Shown here: one piece after another, positions 35,266-43,610 of the stretch
How the letters are laid out: every line of letters starts with the position of its first letter
Position numbering within the stretch: position 1 is the first letter of the stretch
Assembly: GCF_015714715.1 (NCBI RefSeq)
Contig: NZ_WAHS01000001.1
Location: forward strand, 2,057,001 to 2,121,000
Direction of reading: 5' to 3'
Origin: Aestuariivirga litoralis
GTDB taxonomy: Bacteria > Pseudomonadota > Alphaproteobacteria > Rhizobiales > Aestuariivirgaceae
Length of the DNA stretch: 64,000 bases
Translations under genes and position numbers: made by a program
The notes under the pieces: model-generated
What the model saw: the letters and a program-made list of their open reading frames with translations, nothing else
What the model was told of the DNA's origin: nothing
The model's database searches: none

Positions 35266-36660
35266 ATGAACGCACCGCAAATTTCGCAGAATTATTCTGA
35301 CCTGCCACCCGTGCTGCATGCTCCGGCGGAGCTGTTGCCCGTCGCGGAACCGCAGCTGGCCATAGCAAATGACAAGCTGGCTGCAGCTCTTGGTATCAGC
35401 CGGGACTGGCTGCATGGCGAAGAGGCGTTGAAGCTGCTGTCAGGCAGCGCCCCCGCCGCGCATGGCCAACCGCTGGCCATGGCCTATGCCGGGCATCAGT
35501 TCGGCGGGTTCAATGCCAGCCTGGGTGATGGCCGGGCCATGCTGCTGGGTGATGTGATGGGTGTGGATGGGCAGATTTATGAGCTGCATCTCAAGGGCAC
35601 CGGGCGCACGACATTCTCGCGCGGGGCCGATGGGCGTGCCACTTTGTCTGCCATGCTGCGTGAATATATTATCAGCGAGGCGATGGCTGCGTTGAGTGTG
35701 CCCACCACGCGGTCGCTCGCCGTAGTGTCGACCGGTGAACGGGTTTGGCGGCAAAGGCCGGAACAAGGTGCCGTGTTAACTCGCGTGGCGAAGAGCCATG
35801 TGCGCGTGGGCACGTTCCAATATCTGGCAGTGCGGAGCCAAGTGGATGCGATCCGCGCTTTGATGGAACATGAAATCGCGCGGCACATGCCGGGTGTTTC
35901 TGGTTCGCGCGCTTTTCTGGCGGAAGTGATCGCGCGGCAGGCGAAGCTGATCGCGCAGTGGATGAGTTTCGGCTTTATTCACGGCGTGATGAATACCGAC
36001 AATATGCAGATTGCCGGCGAGACGATTGATTACGGCCCCTGCGCCTTCATGGATATGTTTCATCCGCAGAAGGTGTTTTCTTCGATTGATGAAAATGGCC
36101 GCTATGCTTTCGACAAGCAGCCAGTGATCGCGCTGTGGAACTGCACGCGGCTGGCCGAGTGCCTGTTGCCACTGCTGGATGACGACAAGGCTACTGCGAT
36201 CAAGATGGCAGAAGCCGAGCTGATGAATTTCATGCCGCAGTTCGAAAAGGAATTCGAGCGGCGCATGCTGGCAAAGCTGGGGATTTCAGATGTCGCACAA
36301 GTGGAATTCATCACCCAGACCATCATGGAGATGGCCAATTCAAGGTTGGATTTTACGCAGTTCTTCACGTCGCTGACGCGCGGCGAGGATGTGGCCATGC
36401 CGGACGCATGGAAGCAGAAACGCAACGGCTTGCTGGCCTCTGATGCGCAGGCGCTGATGGCAGCTCATAACCCGGTTTACATCGCGCGCAACCACCGGGT
36501 GGAAGAAGCGCTGGCAGCGGCGGGTGAAGGCAATCTGTTGCCACTGCACCGGTTGTTGCTGGCCGTGCAGCAGCCGTTCATTGCGCGGGCGGAATTGGCC
36601 GAACTGGAAAAAGCACCGGGGCCGCAGGAAGAAGTGCTGCAGACGTTCTGTGGAACGTGA
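35266..36660 (+). CDS. selO: Protein adenylyltransferase SelO (YdiU/UPF0061)
   Basis: A 464-residue pseudokinase-fold protein that AMPylates other proteins on Ser/Thr/Tyr residues, linked to oxidative stress. Conserved blocks are AMAYAGHQFGGFNASLGDGRA, ELHLKGTGRTTFSRGADGRA, GFIHGVMNTDNMQIAGETIDYGPC-type residues around the Asn/Asp metal ligands, and the C-terminal LQTFCGT, where many eukaryotic members carry selenocysteine and bacteria use cysteine. It starts 29 bp after recR, preceded by a CTATATT -10-like element, so it may have its own promoter. Confidence 0.95.
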   Translation: MNAPQISQNYSDLPPVLHAPAELLPVAEPQLAIANDKLAAALGISRDWLHGEEALKLLSGSAPAAHGQPLAMAYAGHQFGGFNASLGDGRAMLLGDVMGVDGQIYELHLKGTGRTTFSRGADGRATLSAMLREYIISEAMAALSVPTTRSLAVVSTGERVWRQRPEQGAVLTRVAKSHVRVGTFQYLAVRSQVDAIRALMEHEIARHMPGVSGSRAFLAEVIARQAKLIAQWMSFGFIHGVMNTDNMQIAGETIDYGPCAFMDMFHPQKVFSSIDENGRYAFDKQPVIALWNCTRLAECLLPLLDDDKATAIKMAEAELMNFMPQFEKEFERRMLAKLGISDVAQVEFITQTIMEMANSRLDFTQFFTSLTRGEDVAMPDAWKQKRNGLLASDAQALMAAHNPVYIARNHRVEEALAAAGEGNLLPLHRLLLAVQQPFIARAELAELEKAPGPQEEVLQTFCGT

Positions 36661-36666
36661 GCACTC

Positions 36667-37812
36667 TTACTTGATCAGTCTCGGCTTCGGTGCGACGGCC
36701 TGAATCTCTTCCAGCTCCAAACTCTCGATCTTGTTCGCGCGGCGGATGATCTTGTCTGTTGATGTTGAAAGCTGATCGAGGTCACCCGCCGTCTGGGCGA
36801 AATGCTGGCGCAGTTTGCCGACGCGCTCATTCATGCGGTTCACATCTTCCAGCAGCTTCACCACTTCGGCCTGGATCACGCCGGCTTGCTCGCGCATCGC
36901 CGCATCGCGCACGATGGCCTGCATGGTCTGGATCAGCAGCATCAGCACATTGGGCGAAGCCAGAATGATATGCGCACGATGAGCGCGCTGGATCACATCC
37001 TCGAAGCGTTCATTGAGTTCGACATAGATCGATTCCGAAGGCACGAACATGATTGCGGTTTCGTGCGTCTCGCCGCCAATCAGGTATTTCTCGGAAATGT
37101 CCTTGACGTGTTTCATCACGTCTGACTTCAAGCGCGTGATGGCCTCTTGGGCCGAAACCTCGTCCACCGCTTCTTTCATGTCATTATAGGCTTCGAGCGG
37201 AAACTTGGCGTCGATCACCAGTTTCAGCCGCGAATCTGGCAGGGTGATGATGCAGTCCGGCCTTGTGCCATTGGAAAGCGACGCCTGGAATTCATAGGCC
37301 TTGGAATGCAGCCCGTCTGAAATGATCGCTTCCATCCGGCCTTGGCCGAAGGCACCGCGCGTCTGCTTGTTGGAAAGAATGTCTTTCAACGTCAGCATTT
37401 CATTGGACAGCGCCACAAGATTGTTCTGCGCCACATCAATCACGGCGAGGCGTTCGTGCAATTGGCCCAGCGATTCCGCCGTGCGCTGCGACTGGTCGGC
37501 AAGCCCCTGGCCCACGCGGTGGGTGACGGCGGCAAGGCGTTCATCCAGCGTGGTTTGCAGGACGGCCTGCTGGTTTTGAGCCTGATTGGAAAACTGGTTC
37601 ATGGCGCCGGAAAGTTCGGCGAGGCGCACTTCAAGCTCGATGGTGCGAGCCTGTGCATCAGCGCGTTCCGCCCGCCTTCCACTCTGCGCGCGCCAAGCGA
37701 GCACGAGGGTGACGATGAGCAGGAAGAAGAGCAAGCCCAAGACAATTTCGATCACATCGATGAGACCGAAGGCGTGGGAACCGATTTGCAGGACGGTGGG
37801 ATTAAAGAACAT
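36667..37812 (-). CDS. rmuC: DNA recombination protein RmuC
   Basis: A 381-residue protein of the RmuC family, which limits DNA inversion at short repeats in E. coli. It has an N-terminal membrane anchor (about residues 18-42), a long coiled coil (about residues 50-150), and the RmuC nuclease-like domain with ARGAFGQGRMEAIISDGL-type residues, KLVIDAKFPLEAYNDM (conserved Asp and Lys) and MFVPSESIYVELNE. It converges with selO with only 6 bp between stops. A 375-bp gene-free stretch with a strong hairpin precedes it. Confidence 0.93.
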   Translation of the reverse strand: MFFNPTVLQIGSHAFGLIDVIEIVLGLLFFLLIVTLVLAWRAQSGRRAERADAQARTIELEVRLAELSGAMNQFSNQAQNQQAVLQTTLDERLAAVTHRVGQGLADQSQRTAESLGQLHERLAVIDVAQNNLVALSNEMLTLKDILSNKQTRGAFGQGRMEAIISDGLHSKAYEFQASLSNGTRPDCIITLPDSRLKLVIDAKFPLEAYNDMKEAVDEVSAQEAITRLKSDVMKHVKDISEKYLIGGETHETAIMFVPSESIYVELNERFEDVIQRAHRAHIILASPNVLMLLIQTMQAIVRDAAMREQAGVIQAEVVKLLEDVNRMNERVGKLRQHFAQTAGDLDQLSTSTDKIIRRANKIESLELEEIQAVAPKPRLIK

Positions 37813-37852
37813 GGAACGAAACTAGCAGATTCGTCGTTGTTCTTAAAAGGGT

Positions 37853-37886
37853 GGGGTCCGCCCACCTACTGGGTGGAGCGGACCCC
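37853..37886. repeat. Strong GC-rich hairpin in the rmuC/NlpC intergenic region
   Basis: In the 375-bp stretch 37813-38187, GGGGTCCGC (37853-37861) pairs with GCGGACCCC (37878-37886), and inside it CCACC (37862-37866) pairs with GGTGG (37872-37876), leaving a 5-nt loop and one bulged A. On the minus strand it follows the NlpC/P60 gene by about 300 bp and is followed only by a weak T-rich run, so terminator function is unsure. The rest of the stretch holds a small AACGC/GCGTT inverted repeat (about 38097-38114) and no convincing gene. Confidence 0.7.
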
Positions 37887-38187
37887 GGGGCCTATATCAG
37901 TTCGGGACGGCGACAGGAACCGACACAGGCTTTGCAGTACGGGATTTCTGGCTTGGCACTCTTTGGGAAATGTTTGGCCCCGACCCCCGCGAATGAGCAC
38001 AGAGTGCCGAGCAAAGGCGGCACCAAAACAGCGCGAAAAGGACTTCGCCAAGGTTATATTTGGGCGGGAATGTGGCTAGAGCATTGCGGATTTTGCAACG
38101 CTTGAATCAGCGTTCTGTCAGAGAGATTTGCGCAAGCACACAGCGCATTGATAACGCAGCATTCGCGAAATTTTTCACAACCTCGCG

Positions 38188-38976
38188 TTAGAGCGAAAGC
38201 CGCTTGATGGCGGTGACCGGCGTAGGCGTACGCGCAATCGCGTCAGCTAAAGGTTCACTCACGGTTTTCATCCAGTGGCCATTGGCATGCAGCAGGGTTT
38301 TTGCATCCTGCATGATTCCCACATGGCCCTTCCAGAAGACCAGATCGCCGCGTTGGAGATTGCGGTGATCGTTCACCAATACACCGAGCTCATGTTCCTG
38401 CATGTCGGCGTCGCGCGGGGCGACGACGCCGGTGGCCTGCAGCGAAACTTGCACGAGGCCGGAGCAATCCAGTCCGTGTACGGATTTTCCGCCCCAGTAA
38501 TAGGGTGTGTGCAGCATTTGCTGTGCGACGGCGACGAAATCTTTTTCCTTCACAGACTTTGCGGCGAGATGCCCTGCGAAGACAAAGCCGCCGGTGGCGA
38601 GCCCGACAAAGTCGCCTTCGGCGCCGATCACCTTGAATTCGGCATTCATCGGCAGGAAGCGCACGGGATGCGATTTGAGATCAGGCCAGGGATAAAGCAG
38701 CGTTGAGGGCACAGTGACGCGGTGGGTGGTTTCAACAATGTCAGCGGTGAGGGCGGCGGTTTCGACAAAGCCGACATAGCCATCGCGTGACAGCTGGATC
38801 CAGGAATAAGCACCTCGTATGTCGAGCAGCGTGCAAAGCTCGCCCATCAAGGCCTGAGTTTCCTGCCTTGAATCAGCCTCGGGGCGCTTGAGTACGGGCG
38901 CGATCGGCACGGTGAACTGCCGCTTCTCGCCCTTGGCCAGAATATCTTCATCCACATGGCGGCGCGCATCAACCAT
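38188..38976 (-). CDS. NlpC/P60 family cysteine peptidase
   Basis: A 262-residue probable cell-wall endopeptidase. Two SH3-like regions (about residues 18-75 and 95-140) precede the C-terminal NlpC/P60 domain with catalytic Cys in HGLDCSGLVQ, His in FWKGHVGIM and a third polar residue in LLHANGH. No signal peptide is evident, so export would need another route, or the protein acts on cytoplasmic peptides. ATG 38976 overlaps the MarR stop by one base (TGATG). The MarR-NlpC-aminopeptidase neighbourhood is recurrent in alphaproteobacteria. Confidence 0.9.
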   Translation of the reverse strand: MVDARRHVDEDILAKGEKRQFTVPIAPVLKRPEADSRQETQALMGELCTLLDIRGAYSWIQLSRDGYVGFVETAALTADIVETTHRVTVPSTLLYPWPDLKSHPVRFLPMNAEFKVIGAEGDFVGLATGGFVFAGHLAAKSVKEKDFVAVAQQMLHTPYYWGGKSVHGLDCSGLVQVSLQATGVVAPRDADMQEHELGVLVNDHRNLQRGDLVFWKGHVGIMQDAKTLLHANGHWMKTVSEPLADAIARTPTPVTAIKRLSL

Positions 38977-39332
38977 CAAATCACCTTCGAAGAATTAGCA
39001 ACGAGATCGCCCAGTCGTTCGAGAAACAGCGAGCCTTTCACTGTGCGTTGCACGAGCACATTGCGCAAATCCTTCTCGTCGCGGCGGCGGGACACAAGGC
39101 CGAGCTTGCCCATCGCATCCAGCGCGCGGGTGATCACCGGCTTCGACACATTGAGCTTGGCGGCCAGCCCACGCACTGTGTGGGGCGGCGGTTCGAGATA
39201 AATGTGAAGCAAAATCGTCATCTGCCGCAATGAGAGATCGGGTTCGTCATCTTTGACCTGGGCCAGGCCCACATCATGCCATAGGCGAAGCGCCTGCGCG
39301 GTGGACAAGGGTTGCAACATGTTCGGCTCCAA
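38976..39332 (-). CDS. MarR family winged helix transcriptional regulator
   Basis: A 118-residue DNA-binding protein, short for MarR. The winged helix-turn-helix is seen as LSLRQMTILLHIYLEPPPHTVRGLAAKLNVSKPVITRALDAM-type spacing, with the recognition helix at VSKPVITRALDAMGKLG and the wing at SRRRDEKDLRNVLVQRT. It is translationally coupled to the NlpC/P60 gene, so it may control that gene and itself. The ligand is unknown. Confidence 0.88.
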   Translation of the reverse strand: MEPNMLQPLSTAQALRLWHDVGLAQVKDDEPDLSLRQMTILLHIYLEPPPHTVRGLAAKLNVSKPVITRALDAMGKLGLVSRRRDEKDLRNVLVQRTVKGSLFLERLGDLVANSSKVI

Positions 39333-39380
39333 TCATTACGGAACCGTTTCATTTTCGGACTCTTTGGCCCCCGACGCAAG

Positions 39381-40739
39381 CTATTTTGCGAAGCGTTCGG
39401 CGATCACTGCAAAGAGCGCCCGCATGGCTTGGGCCTCGCCGCCCTTGGGCCGGCCCGGCTTGGTGTTCGGCACCCAGCCAAAAATATCAAAATGGGCATA
39501 GGCCTTCGCCTTCTCGACAAAGCGGCAGAGGAACAAGGCAGCCGTGATCGAGCCGGCGAAACCACCAGCACCGGCATTGTTGAGATCGGCGATGGGCGTT
39601 TCGATCAGGCTGTAATAGGGCCGCCACAATGGCAGCTGCCAAAGGGGATCATTCTCCTTCATGCCGTGAAGGTTGAGGCTGGCGGCGAGTGCGGCATCAT
39701 CGGTGTAGAAGGGCGGAAGATCCGGCCCCAGCGCCACGCGGGCAGCACCCGTCAGCGTGGCCATGTCGATCAGCAGATCAGGCGCTTCTTCATCGGCCAG
39801 GGCCAGCGCATCGGCCAGGATGAGGCGGCCTTCAGCATCGGTGTTGCCAATTTCAACGGTGAGGCCTTTCCTCGTCTTGAACACATCACCGGGGCGGAAG
39901 GCATCGCCAGCAATGGCATTCTCCACGGCGGGCACGAGAACACGCAAACGCACAGGCAGCTTCGCCTCCATGACCATTTGCGCGAGGCCGAGTACATTGG
40001 CGGCACCGCCCATATCCTTCTTCATCAGCAGCATGGAGGACGAGGGCTTGATGTCGAGGCCGCCGGTGTCGAACACCACGCCCTTGCCGACCAGTGTGAC
40101 TTTCGGATGTTTGGGATTACCCCAGGTGAAATCAATCAGTCGCGGGGCGCGGGTGGCAGCGGCACCAACCACATGGATCAGCGGGAATTCCTTCTCCAAC
40201 TTCTTACCTGAGATGACGGTGATCGCGGCCTTGTGCGCCCTGGCGATCTTGCGGGCAGCGGCTTCGAGTTCATCCGGGCCGAGAATATTGGCGGGGGTGT
40301 TGATCAGGTCGCGCACCAGGAAGGTGGCATCGACTTCGCGCAGGAGCCGCGCTTCATCCACGCCCTTGGGCAGGACGAGTTTGACTTTCTTGGCTTCTGC
40401 GGGTCGGAAGGGGTCGTAACGATAAAGCTCCAGCGCCCAGCCCAAGGCGGTGAGATGGGTGGCCGCTGCGCATTCATAAGTGCCGGGCGGCAGCTTGGAA
40501 GAAATCGCACCCAGTGCAAAGGGATCAGCATCGGTAGATGGCGCACCCACCAGAAATTCCTGCACCGCACCGTTCGCAGAAAGCACCGGCATCAGGGACA
40601 GAGGCGATGCCTCAAATCCCAAGCTTTGCGCCTGCAGCTTGAGAGCCGCCGGCAGGCTGGCCAATTCAGCCTTGCTGATGAGCCTCAGGCTCACGGCCTT
40701 CGACCCCTCGGCGGCAAAAATTTCCTTTGCATTCAGCAT
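39381..40739 (-). CDS. M17 family leucyl aminopeptidase
   Basis: A 452-residue cytosolic dizinc aminopeptidase. The catalytic C-terminal domain contains VTLVGKGVVFDTGGLDIKPS (Lys and Asp metal ligands), MKKDMGGAANVLG (Asp), and NTDAEGRLILADALA (Asp, Glu and the catalytic Arg). The N-terminal macro-like domain is short compared with E. coli PepA. I chose ATG 40739: GGGAA sits 6 bp upstream, and it gives MLNAKEIFAAEG. It is divergent from the TPR lipoprotein gene. PepB/PepA-like subgroup; peptides are the likely substrates. Confidence 0.92.
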   Translation of the reverse strand: MLNAKEIFAAEGSKAVSLRLISKAELASLPAALKLQAQSLGFEASPLSLMPVLSANGAVQEFLVGAPSTDADPFALGAISSKLPPGTYECAAATHLTALGWALELYRYDPFRPAEAKKVKLVLPKGVDEARLLREVDATFLVRDLINTPANILGPDELEAAARKIARAHKAAITVISGKKLEKEFPLIHVVGAAATRAPRLIDFTWGNPKHPKVTLVGKGVVFDTGGLDIKPSSSMLLMKKDMGGAANVLGLAQMVMEAKLPVRLRVLVPAVENAIAGDAFRPGDVFKTRKGLTVEIGNTDAEGRLILADALALADEEAPDLLIDMATLTGAARVALGPDLPPFYTDDAALAASLNLHGMKENDPLWQLPLWRPYYSLIETPIADLNNAGAGGFAGSITAALFLCRFVEKAKAYAHFDIFGWVPNTKPGRPKGGEAQAMRALFAVIAERFAK

Positions 40740-40798
40740 GTGCATTTCCCTGATTCTGGCTGGGAACATGGTTAATCGTTTCTTTAACAAAAATCAGC

Positions 40799-41626
40799 AT
40801 GCTCAGCCTCATGTCCGTCATGCGTTTTTCCGTTCAGATTTCCGCCATCGTTTTTCTGGCTTTAGCTGCGTCCGGCTGTGTTTCGCACCGGGCCGATTCG
40901 AGTGCTGACCAGTTGACCACGGGCAGCACGTCTCCAGCCATGGCGCCCGCGCCCAATACCGGACCGGCGGGTTCATATCTTGGAACACGCAAGCTGGCTG
41001 ATGATTGGGCCGCACATCCGGGCGATGAAAAAATCGGCCTCGCTTATGCGGCAGCCCTTGGCAAATTGGGCCAGCAGCAGACGCAGATCGATGTACTGAA
41101 GGCCGTTTCCGTGGCACATCCGAGCGATGCGGGCACGCAGGCTTCCATCGGCAAGGCATTGCTTGCGGCCAACCGCCCGGGCGAAGCGGCCGCCGTTCTC
41201 GAACGCGCCGTGGCCACCGGCCGGGCCGATTGGAAAACCTATTCCGCCTTGGGCTCTGCTTATGACGCGCAGGGCCAGTATGATATGGCACGTGCGCAGT
41301 ATGGCAAGGCACTGCAGCTGCAGCCGGGCGCGCTTTCGGTGCAGAATAATCTGGGCATGTCCTATGCCCTGCAGGGCAACCTACCGCAGGCTGAAAAAGT
41401 GCTGCGTGTGGCGCTGGCGCAGAATGGCTCGGCGACCGAACCGCGCATCCGGCAGAACCTCGCACTGGTGGTTGGCTTGTCCGGCCGTTTCGATGAAGCG
41501 CGCAAGATTGCTTCGGCTGATTTGCCACCCGATCAGGTGGAAGCCAATCTGGCCTTCCTGCAGGATATGCTGAACAAACCCAATACCTGGGCGCAACTGC
41601 AGAACCAGAACACTACGGCAAACTGA
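40799..41626 (+). CDS. TPR-repeat lipoprotein, TadD-like
   Basis: A 275-residue exported protein. It has a signal peptide with a lipobox LAASGC, with lipidation expected on the cysteine at about residue 27 (ATG 40799; ATGs at 40811 and 40820 are alternatives). Tetratricopeptide repeats follow from about residue 75 to 230 (AALGKLGQQQTQIDVLKAV, LGSAYDAQGQYDMARAQYGK, LGMSYALQGNLPQAEKVLRV). The pattern resembles TadD, the Flp/Tad pilus assembly lipoprotein, but no other tad genes are in view, so the role is open. Confidence 0.85.
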   Translation: MLSLMSVMRFSVQISAIVFLALAASGCVSHRADSSADQLTTGSTSPAMAPAPNTGPAGSYLGTRKLADDWAAHPGDEKIGLAYAAALGKLGQQQTQIDVLKAVSVAHPSDAGTQASIGKALLAANRPGEAAAVLERAVATGRADWKTYSALGSAYDAQGQYDMARAQYGKALQLQPGALSVQNNLGMSYALQGNLPQAEKVLRVALAQNGSATEPRIRQNLALVVGLSGRFDEARKIASADLPPDQVEANLAFLQDMLNKPNTWAQLQNQNTTAN

Positions 41627-41628
41627 GC

Positions 41629-42174
41629 TTAAGGCTTCTTCTCAACCCAATCGAGAAATGCCTTGAGCCAGGTGGCCAAGTGGCGTTTCACGTCGTCATC
41701 AATGACATTGCCATCGGCATCAAAGGTCTTGCTGTTGTTTCCGGCGAAGACTTCGGGCTTTGGCATCACAATGGCTTGCAGGCCCTGCATGTTCTGGCGC
41801 AAAGCGAGTTGCGAGCGTGCGGCACCCAAAGGCCCATCAGCAGCGCCAATGATACCAACACGCTTCCAGTGAAACGGCGAGCCGCCGCGTGACATCCAGT
41901 CGGTGGCGTTTTTCAGCACACCAGGAATGGAGCCATTATATTCCGGCGTGGCGACGATGATGCCATCAGCGGCCTTTACCTTTTCGCTCAACGTTACCGC
42001 CGCTTCCGGCTTGCCATGGGCCCTTTCCGCATCGCCATCATAAAGCGGGATGCCATGCAAAGTGGCCATTTCATATTCAACATGGCCGGGCATGATGTCC
42101 TTCAGGGCGCGCAGCAGGCCGGTATTGGTGGAGCCTTTGCGCAATGCGCCTGAAATGCCGATGAGCTTCGTCAT
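41629..42174 (-). CDS. NADPH-dependent FMN reductase family protein
   Basis: A 181-residue flavodoxin-like flavoprotein of the ArsH/ChrR/YieF type. The FMN phosphate loop is ISGALRKGSTNTGLL, and TPEYNGSIPGVLKNATDW is the second flavin contact. Members reduce quinones, azo dyes or chromate; the in vivo substrate is unknown. ATG 42174 gives the normal N-terminus and overlaps the photolyase stop by 4 bp, so it is the second gene of a photolyase operon, and may help keep flavin reduced. Confidence 0.88.
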   Translation of the reverse strand: MTKLIGISGALRKGSTNTGLLRALKDIMPGHVEYEMATLHGIPLYDGDAERAHGKPEAAVTLSEKVKAADGIIVATPEYNGSIPGVLKNATDWMSRGGSPFHWKRVGIIGAADGPLGAARSQLALRQNMQGLQAIVMPKPEVFAGNNSKTFDADGNVIDDDVKRHLATWLKAFLDWVEKKP

Positions 42175-43574
42175 GCCTGTTCCTTCTTGATACTTGCTAG
42201 GGCGGCCATGGCGCGGGTGCGGGCCTGCGCATGGTCCACCATGGGTGCAGGGTAATCTGCCGGAGGATTTGGCATGTTCCAAGGGGCATGGATGAATTCT
42301 GCCGATACATGCTTCAGCTCCGGCACCCAGCGTTTCACATAGTCGCCCTGGGGATCAAATTTCACGCCCTGCAGGACGGGATTGAAGATGCGGTAATAGG
42401 GCGAGGCATCAGCGCCGGAACCCGCCACCCATTGCCAGCTGGCGGCGTTATTCGCGATGTCAGCATCGACCAACGTGTCCCAGAACCAGCGCTCACCTTC
42501 GCGCCAATCAATCTGCAGATGCTTGATGAGGAAGGAGGCCACCACCATGCGGACCCGGTTGTGCATGAATCCTGTCGCCCAAAGTTCACGCATTCCGGCA
42601 TCGACGATGGGATAGCCGGTCTGGCCCTTTTGCCATTTGTGCAAGTGGTCAGCACTTTTCGCCCACGGCATGTCATCAAATTCAGGGCGGTAGGACTTGG
42701 TGGGAAAATCGGGAAACAGCACGAGCAGGTGATTGGAGAATTCGCGCCACAGCACTTCGTTCAGGAATTTTTCGGCGCTGTGGTCGAGCTTGCCCAGCTT
42801 GCGGTCCATCGCGGCGCGGATGGCAGACCACGCCTGATGCGGAGAGATTTCTCCCCAATGCAGGTGAGGACTGAGGCGCGAGGTGAGCGGCTGGTCCGGG
42901 CGATCACGTCCATCGGCATAATGTTCGAGCGCATCATCGATGAAGCTCGCGAGAGCTTTCTGTGCACCCTGCTCGCCCGGCTGCCAGTGGCCTTCGAAAC
43001 TCTTGGCCCAATCCGGCTTTGAAGGCGTGAGTTGCCAGTCGTCAAGCCTGTCGGATTTCAAACCGTGTTTGGCGATTTCAAATTTCGGCACAGGCTTTGG
43101 TGCACGCGGTTCGCCGCTGGCGAAGCAGGCACGGGAGAAAGGCGTGAAGACCTTGTAGGTTTCGCCCGATCCGTTCTTGATCGCCTCCGGCTCATGCAGC
43201 AAAAAGCCGCCGTGGCGATGGCACGTCACATTCAAATCGTCACAGATTTTCTTGACGCAGGATTCCAACGCGGGCGACCAGGGTGCATAGTCGCGGGTGA
43301 AATGCAGGCTGGTGGCTTCGGTCTGCTTCAGGACCTCCGCGATCACGTCGTCGGCGCGGCCCTTGCGCAAAACGAGCGGCAGATTTTTACCAAGTGCCGC
43401 AAGCGAGTGATGCAGCCACCAACGCGAAGCGCCGCCCCAGCGCCATTCGCCCGGCGTATCATCGTCCAGTACGTAAAGCGGTATGATGGCACCCTTTGCC
43501 GCTGCGGCGGTGAGGGCGGGATGATCAGAAAGCCGCAGATCCTGCCGCAGCCAGAGAAGAATGGGTGGTGCCAT
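42171..43574 (-). CDS. phr: Deoxyribodipyrimidine photolyase (class I CPD photolyase)
   Basis: A 467-residue FAD enzyme that repairs UV-induced cyclobutane pyrimidine dimers with light energy. N-terminal antenna-binding domain: LLWLRQDLRLSDHPAL, then DDDTPGEWRWGGASRWWLH. C-terminal FAD domain: SRLSPHLHWGEISP, VLWREFSNHLL, YPIVDAGMRELWATGFMHNRVRM-type residues and ASWQWVAGSGADASPYYRIFNP. ATG 43574 gives the canonical start. It is divergent from a second photolyase gene, with only 36 bp between the two starts. Confidence 0.95.
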   Translation of the reverse strand: MAPPILLWLRQDLRLSDHPALTAAAAKGAIIPLYVLDDDTPGEWRWGGASRWWLHHSLAALGKNLPLVLRKGRADDVIAEVLKQTEATSLHFTRDYAPWSPALESCVKKICDDLNVTCHRHGGFLLHEPEAIKNGSGETYKVFTPFSRACFASGEPRAPKPVPKFEIAKHGLKSDRLDDWQLTPSKPDWAKSFEGHWQPGEQGAQKALASFIDDALEHYADGRDRPDQPLTSRLSPHLHWGEISPHQAWSAIRAAMDRKLGKLDHSAEKFLNEVLWREFSNHLLVLFPDFPTKSYRPEFDDMPWAKSADHLHKWQKGQTGYPIVDAGMRELWATGFMHNRVRMVVASFLIKHLQIDWREGERWFWDTLVDADIANNAASWQWVAGSGADASPYYRIFNPVLQGVKFDPQGDYVKRWVPELKHVSAEFIHAPWNMPNPPADYPAPMVDHAQARTRAMAALASIKKEQA

Positions 43575-43610
43575 GAGATCCAATGGTTTGTTACATCCGT
43601 AATACGCTGA

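Noticed and set aside
37851-38105. Overlapping small frames in the rmuC/NlpC gap (plus 84 codons, minus 61 codons)
   Set aside because: Both run through the hairpin, lack a ribosome site and have no protein-like pattern.
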